NCBI RefSeq assembly: GCF_021513175.1
Contig: NZ_CP090953.1
Coordinates: 2,228,501-2,292,500 of the forward strand
Source: Sphingomonas sp. S2-65
GTDB taxonomy: Bacteria; Pseudomonadota; Alphaproteobacteria; Sphingomonadales; Sphingomonadaceae
Direction: 5' to 3'
DNA length: 64,000 nt
The notes below the pieces were generated by a model. That model was given only the letters and a program-made list of their open reading frames with translations. It was not told where the DNA came from and searched no databases. A program made the translations under genes and the position numbers. Every line of letters starts with the position of its first letter. Position 1 is the stretch's first letter. Below are positions 60,352 through 64,000 of the stretch, in pieces.

Positions 60352-62129
60352 GACCGCGCTACCTCATTCTTGTAGGGCACGAGCCGAACCTCGCTGCCCG
60401 TGCGGAGCACATTGCCCGCGCGACCGAGTTGCGGATCGCACGCTGCATGCCGCCCGTCGCCGTGCTGGTGAACGAGACCTGCGGCTGCCTCGATATCGAT
60501 GCAGACGGCCTGGTGATAGGCACGCTGTTCCATCGGCACGGGCCTCCGCGTGCAATCATCACGTTTGGTGCCACCGAACGCAGCGCATTGGCACGCGAAG
60601 GAAGCGGCGCGCTCCTCGCATCTTATTGGGGCGGCTATGTGAGCGTCCGGTTGCGCGGTGACGCGGTCGAGATCCTGCGCGATCCCTCGGCTGCGCTACC
60701 CTGCTACCGGGCCGCGGCCGGTGGCATCGCGAAGTTCGCTTCGGACGCCGAACTCCTGTGGGCCGGGGATGGGGAGCCTGCGGAGATTGCATGGGATGCG
60801 CTGGGTCGCGCGCTCTATTCCAATGGCCTTCCCACTACCGAAACCGCACTTGCCGGCATAGGCACGCTGCTCGCCGGAACGGCTGTCATTCTTGAAGGTG
60901 GATTCGAGCGCATGGTGTCGGCCTGGTCCCCCTGGGATTTCGTCGCGCCGCGCGAGGACGAAGAGGCCGACGCGGAGGGGGAGCGTTTGCGGCGCGTCAT
61001 CGAGCATTGCACTGCCGCGTGGTCGTCGCTGTACCAGCGCCCGGTTCTCAGCGTATCTGGCGGGCTGGATTCGTCCGTCGTCGCGGCCTCGCTGGCGCTG
61101 GCCGGCAGAAAAGCGTCGTGCGTCACGATGTACACCGAGGATCCGGCGGGGGACGAGCGGTGCTTCGCGCGGCTGCTTTGCGAAGCGCTCGGCCTGCCGC
61201 TTTCGGAGTATCGATACGAACTCGGCGCAGTCGATCTCGCGCGCGCGCTCGGGGTGCGCCTTCCACGCCCCGCTGCCCGCGCCGAGGCGCAACCCTTTGA
61301 GGCCGCGCACCGCACGATCGCGGCGCAGGTCGGCGCCGACGCATTCTTCACGGGAAACGGCGGCGACAACGTCTTTGGCTATTCCCAATCCGCTGCGGCG
61401 CTCGCGGACCGGGCGTTGCACGAGGGACCGGGCGCGGGTGCCTTTGAAACGCTAAGAGACATTTGTCGCCAGACCGGCGCCGGGCCGTTGCGCGTAACGC
61501 GCGCCGCCGTGCGCATCGCGCGCCAGCCGCCCGGCTATCGCTGGGGTCCGAGCCCGACGTTCCTCCATCCCGACCTGATAGCCTCGATGCGCGACCTGGT
61601 ATTGGCACATGCATGGCTCGAGGCACCGCCATGGTCGCTCCCCGGCAAGGCAGCGCATATCGCCGGGCTGCTGCGCGCCCATCTCACGCTTGAGTCCGAC
61701 CGCAGCCGCATTGCGCCGCTGATCAATCCGTTGCTTTCCCAGCCGATCATCGAGACCTGCCTGTCGATTCCAAGCTGGCGATGGCGAGCGGGCGGGCGCG
61801 ATCGCGCCGCGGTGCGGACCGCGTTCGCCGACAGGCTCCCGAAGGCGATCGTCGACCGCAAGGTCAAGGGAACCCCGGATCCGTTTTGCGGGGAGATCGT
61901 CCGGCGCAAGCGGCAGGAGCTGCGCGAACGCCTGCTGGATGGACGACTCACCCACCACCGAATTCTCGATCCGGGCGCGATCGAGGAGGCTCTTCGACCC
62001 GGGCGTGTGACGACCGGCGAGGAGAATGTGCGCCTGCTCGAGCTGGTCAATGTCGAGGCCTGGTGCACCGCCTGGTCATCGCCGTGGCGTGGCGGCGAGT
62101 CCGCCGCAGGCTCGGGCGCAACCGAATGA
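60348..62129 (+). CDS. lasso peptide C protein (asparagine-synthetase-like cyclase)
   Basis: A 593-residue AsnB-like protein that should adenylate the ring Asp/Glu side chain and close the isopeptide with Gly1. The ATP-pyrophosphatase loop SGGLDSS is at residues 237-243 (LSVSGGLDSSVVAASLALAG). The N-terminal region lacks the Cys2 glutaminase nucleophile (starts MRPRYL), as expected for lasso C proteins. It overlaps B by four bases and is followed 20 bases later by precursor A2. Confidence 0.92.
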   Translation: MRPRYLILVGHEPNLAARAEHIARATELRIARCMPPVAVLVNETCGCLDIDADGLVIGTLFHRHGPPRAIITFGATERSALAREGSGALLASYWGGYVSVRLRGDAVEILRDPSAALPCYRAAAGGIAKFASDAELLWAGDGEPAEIAWDALGRALYSNGLPTTETALAGIGTLLAGTAVILEGGFERMVSAWSPWDFVAPREDEEADAEGERLRRVIEHCTAAWSSLYQRPVLSVSGGLDSSVVAASLALAGRKASCVTMYTEDPAGDERCFARLLCEALGLPLSEYRYELGAVDLARALGVRLPRPAARAEAQPFEAAHRTIAAQVGADAFFTGNGGDNVFGYSQSAAALADRALHEGPGAGAFETLRDICRQTGAGPLRVTRAAVRIARQPPGYRWGPSPTFLHPDLIASMRDLVLAHAWLEAPPWSLPGKAAHIAGLLRAHLTLESDRSRIAPLINPLLSQPIIETCLSIPSWRWRAGGRDRAAVRTAFADRLPKAIVDRKVKGTPDPFCGEIVRRKRQELRERLLDGRLTHHRILDPGAIEEALRPGRVTTGEENVRLLELVNVEAWCTAWSSPWRGGESAAGSGATE

Positions 62130-62149
62130 TGCTCAAGAGGAGAACCGAA

Positions 62150-62275
62150 ATGCGTACCGAAGACATGACTGTGATCGAGCTTGGAACGGCAAGCGTTGCG
62201 ACGCGCGGCAGCGTGATGGGTATCGCCGACGGCGAATCGGGCAAGATGCTGCGATCCGGCCTGCGCGACGACTGA
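62150..62275 (+). CDS. lasso peptide precursor A2
   Basis: A 41-residue precursor, ATG 62150, with AGAGGAGA upstream. The leader MRTEDMTVIELGTASVATR keeps the ELGxxS pattern and Thr at -2. The core is GSVMGIAD then GESGKMLRSGLRDD: Gly1 and Asp8 can form the ring. Closely related to A3 and less so to A1; the hairpin at 62282 follows. Too short to be reported by many gene finders. Confidence 0.85.
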   Translation: MRTEDMTVIELGTASVATRGSVMGIADGESGKMLRSGLRDD

Positions 62276-62281
62276 AACGAC

Positions 62282-62309
62282 GCGAGCGGGTGCCAAGGCA
62301 CCCGCTCGC
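62282..62309 (+). terminator. strong stem-loop between A2 and A3
   Basis: Perfect 13-bp stem GCGAGCGGGTGCC / GGCACCCGCTCGC with a two-base loop, six bases after the A2 stop. No T-run, so it may stabilise or partly terminate the A2 transcript. Confidence 0.65.
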
Positions 62310-62368
62310 CATACGTCGGGTTGCGAACGGCGCGCCACCGCACGCCCCGTCAAGACCGGAGAAGATCG

Positions 62369-62494
62369 ATGCGTTGCAAAGACGGTAAGGTGACCGAGCT
62401 CGGGACGATCAGCACCAGCACGCGCGGATCCGCTGTCGGCATTGCAGAAAATGAAAGCGGCAGAATGCCTGGACCTGGGCGCAGTGGCGACTGA
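62369..62494 (+). CDS. lasso peptide precursor A3
   Basis: A 41-residue precursor, ATG 62369, with CGGAGAAG upstream. The leader MRCKDGKVTELGTISTSTR shows ELGxxS and Thr at -2. The core is GSAVGIAE then NESGRMPGPGRSGD: the ring acceptor would be Glu8 instead of Asp8, and the tail loses the (R/S)DD ending. The first 14 core residues clearly parallel A2, so A3 is a diverging duplicate that may or may not still be processed. Confidence 0.78.
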   Translation: MRCKDGKVTELGTISTSTRGSAVGIAENESGRMPGPGRSGD

Positions 62495-62516
62495 TGCGGT
62501 TTGCGGTCTGAGGCGC

Positions 62517-64000
62517 TCAAGGCGCGGCGGGCGCTGGAGCAGAAGCTTTTAGAGTGACAGATAGCGCTTGGCGCATCGCCTCCCATCGCCCGACTTCGCC
62601 GGGGCGATCGGCCGCCTTCATGCCGTTTAGCCAATAGTCGAACCAATCGATCGAGCGGGCATATACCGCGAGGCGATGCGCAGGCTGCCACTTCACGTGA
62701 TGCTCGCCTGGAAAAACATAGAGGTCGATCGGGCGGCCCAGCTCACGAAGCGCCGTAAAGCTCTGGAGGGAGCTCCAATGCTCATCGTCCGCCACCTGCG
62801 CCAGGATCGGCGCATGGATATCCCTGGCATTTGGCGAAATGGCGATCTGGCGCCAGAGTGCCCTCGCTGACTCGCTGTCGTCGATAGTCTTGGGATAGCC
62901 CATGAAATAGAAATGCTGCGCCGCACCGGGACCGACCCGCACCGGCAGGCCGGTGTCCCAGCAGCAGCTGCTCATTGCGAATGCGGAAAACAATTTGCTG
63001 TGGAGCAGCGCGAAGCCCGCAGTGGAGGCACCATCGCTCAGGCCGGTGATGCCGATGCGGGCTGGATCCGCGATGCCGCGTTCGATCGCGATGCGCACGG
63101 CCGCCTCCAATGACTCGAGCACGCTGCGGCGATCGGCGAAGTCCTTGAGGTTGATCCTGTCGGCCTCGAGGAAGTCTGTCGTGGAACGAAGCCCCACCGA
63201 GTCGGGCCTGTCGAAGCTCAGCACGGCGAAGCTGCGGTTGGCGAATGCCTGGATTGGATAGTCGTCCCCAGTCCCGCCCCGCAGAAAGCCGCGCGAAGTA
63301 TATTGCACGACCACCAGTGGATACCGCTTACCGGGTTCGTACCCCACAGGCAGGACGAGGTCAGCAAAGGACTCGAGACCGAAGCTGTTGCGGGATCGCA
63401 GACGCTCGACGCGACCGAGCCGGAGATTTGCAAACTCCGGATTCGGATCGAACATTATTTCCCGGCGGCCGCTCGCAGGATCGAGGCGTTCGAGCCGGCG
63501 CGGCTGAAGCGCCCCCTCGCGAAGGCAGGTAAGCGCCTCTCCGGTCGGCACGCACCCGAGGAACAGGTCGTCGGTAACGTAGAGGCGCGATGGGCTGCGT
63601 GCACCGGGCTTCCACTCGTAGATGGCGGTAGCGCTGTTTCCCCACCCTTCCCGTCGCATGAAACGAACCTTGCCGCCCGCCCACCAGGGGTAGCTCGCAT
63701 CCGCGCATTCCGGCGCATTGCAAAGCTCCGTTCGGCCGCCCGCCGTGACGCCAAGCCGTCCTCGTGATGCATAGAGCGTCCTGGCTGGCGGCTGCACCCA
63801 AGCCCTTGCTCCCGAAGTCGTTGCCGCCTCGGTCCAGCTGCCCTCCCGCATAGACGATTTGTCGAGCAGCGCGGCCTCGTCGGGCGTGGCTGCGCGCGTC
63901 GTCATGCTTGCCAGGTCGAGGGCCCAGGTTGCCCAGTCGATGGGTCCGGGCGGGAACGGCCGGTTGCTCGAGGCCGGGGAGAAGCGGCCGTCGTATCGGA
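62517..64000 (-). CDS. S9-family peptidase, lasso isopeptidase-like (partial)
   Basis: The 3-prime 493 codons of a prolyl-oligopeptidase-family protein; the frame stays open past the window end, so the N-terminal start is not visible. Visible are part of the beta-propeller (RLEAP-type blades: WGNSATAIYEWKPGARSP, MFDPNPEFANLRL) and the alpha/beta hydrolase with GLSDGAS nucleophile (IGITGLSDGASTAGFALL), acid region QVADDEHW and His in PGEHHVKWQPAHR. This matches the AtxE-type isopeptidases that open lasso rings in proteobacterial clusters. It is convergent to A3, 22 bases from its stop. Confidence 0.88.
   Translation of the reverse strand, partial: RYDGRFSPASSNRPFPPGPIDWATWALDLASMTTRAATPDEAALLDKSSMREGSWTEAATTSGARAWVQPPARTLYASRGRLGVTAGGRTELCNAPECADASYPWWAGGKVRFMRREGWGNSATAIYEWKPGARSPSRLYVTDDLFLGCVPTGEALTCLREGALQPRRLERLDPASGRREIMFDPNPEFANLRLGRVERLRSRNSFGLESFADLVLPVGYEPGKRYPLVVVQYTSRGFLRGGTGDDYPIQAFANRSFAVLSFDRPDSVGLRSTTDFLEADRINLKDFADRRSVLESLEAAVRIAIERGIADPARIGITGLSDGASTAGFALLHSKLFSAFAMSSCCWDTGLPVRVGPGAAQHFYFMGYPKTIDDSESARALWRQIAISPNARDIHAPILAQVADDEHWSSLQSFTALRELGRPIDLYVFPGEHHVKWQPAHRLAVYARSIDWFDYWLNGMKAADRPGEVGRWEAMRQALSVTLKASAPAPAAP

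Larger units (their letters stand above)
57578..64000 (+). other. lasso peptide locus (sigma/FecR, A1, B, C, A2, A3, isopeptidase-like)
   Basis: The genes from the ECF sigma factor to the window end form one recognisable lasso peptide locus: fecI-fecR-like regulators, A1-B-C, two more precursor genes A2 and A3, and a convergent S9 peptidase. There is no ABC exporter (D gene) here, as in proteobacterial clusters that instead use an isopeptidase and a TonB receptor. The receptor is absent from the visible part and may lie beyond the window edge. Confidence 0.85.

Overview
The window looks like a chromosomal accessory stretch of a GC-rich alphaproteobacterium, most likely a Sphingomonas or close sphingomonad. 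Signs are the lasso peptide locus whose first core ends GLSDD (as in sphingonodin-type peptides), FecI/FecR-type signalling, a TonB receptor operon, a LuxR/LuxI/phytanoyl-CoA dioxygenase set, and a family of short dispersed intergenic repeats. No rRNA, tRNA, CRISPR array or intact IS element was seen. Many genes are single units with a divergent regulator, separated by relic genes, which suggests a plastic region. Layout, 0-9.6 kb: methyltransferase with divergent Rrf2 regulator, DUF4269 protein, broken nhaA, exported protein, LysR with SDR, AraC with divergent exported MBL-fold (lactonase-like) enzyme, membrane protein, exported cupin. 9.7-12.6 kb: arsR-arsC-arsB-arsH arsenic operon. 12.9-20.2 kb: DUF1003 protein, LprI-like protein, receiver protein, BLUF blue-light sensor, alpha/beta hydrolase, host-attachment family protein, SDR with divergent XRE/MmyB regulator. 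20.5-29 kb: pentapeptide-repeat protein, a LysR gene frameshifted inside a (GC)7 tract beside an aldo/keto reductase, a TetR/FAD-monooxygenase pair with two palindromic operators, outer-membrane barrel protein. 30.6-34.7 kb, visibly AT-richer: small secreted peptide, exported protein, HEIGH zinc peptidase and TonB receptor. 36-41.5 kb: frameshifted DUF2285 gene (typical of integrative conjugative elements), luxR-lux box-luxI-phyH-gntR quorum-sensing set, HNH nuclease relic, tyrosine recombinase. 43.5-57.2 kb looks like a conflict or defence island. It has a two-gene unit ending in a ComEC-like MBL hydrolase; a Rad50/SMC-like ATPase of 1302 residues whose C-terminus I read as two LexA-like (S24) domains, followed by a HEPN RNase-like gene; a coupled S8 protease, trypsin-like protease and lipoprotein operon; and a nucleotidyltransferase-HEPN fusion. 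57.5-64 kb is a lasso peptide locus: ECF sigma factor and FecR, precursor A1, B (leader peptidase), C (cyclase), two further precursors A2 and A3, and a convergent S9 isopeptidase-like gene cut by the window edge. The two best candidates for something new are the SMC-tandem-S24 ATPase with HEPN partner, and the three-precursor lasso locus, two of whose precursors are too short for routine gene calling to be sure of. All assignments rest on motifs read by eye; no database search was run.
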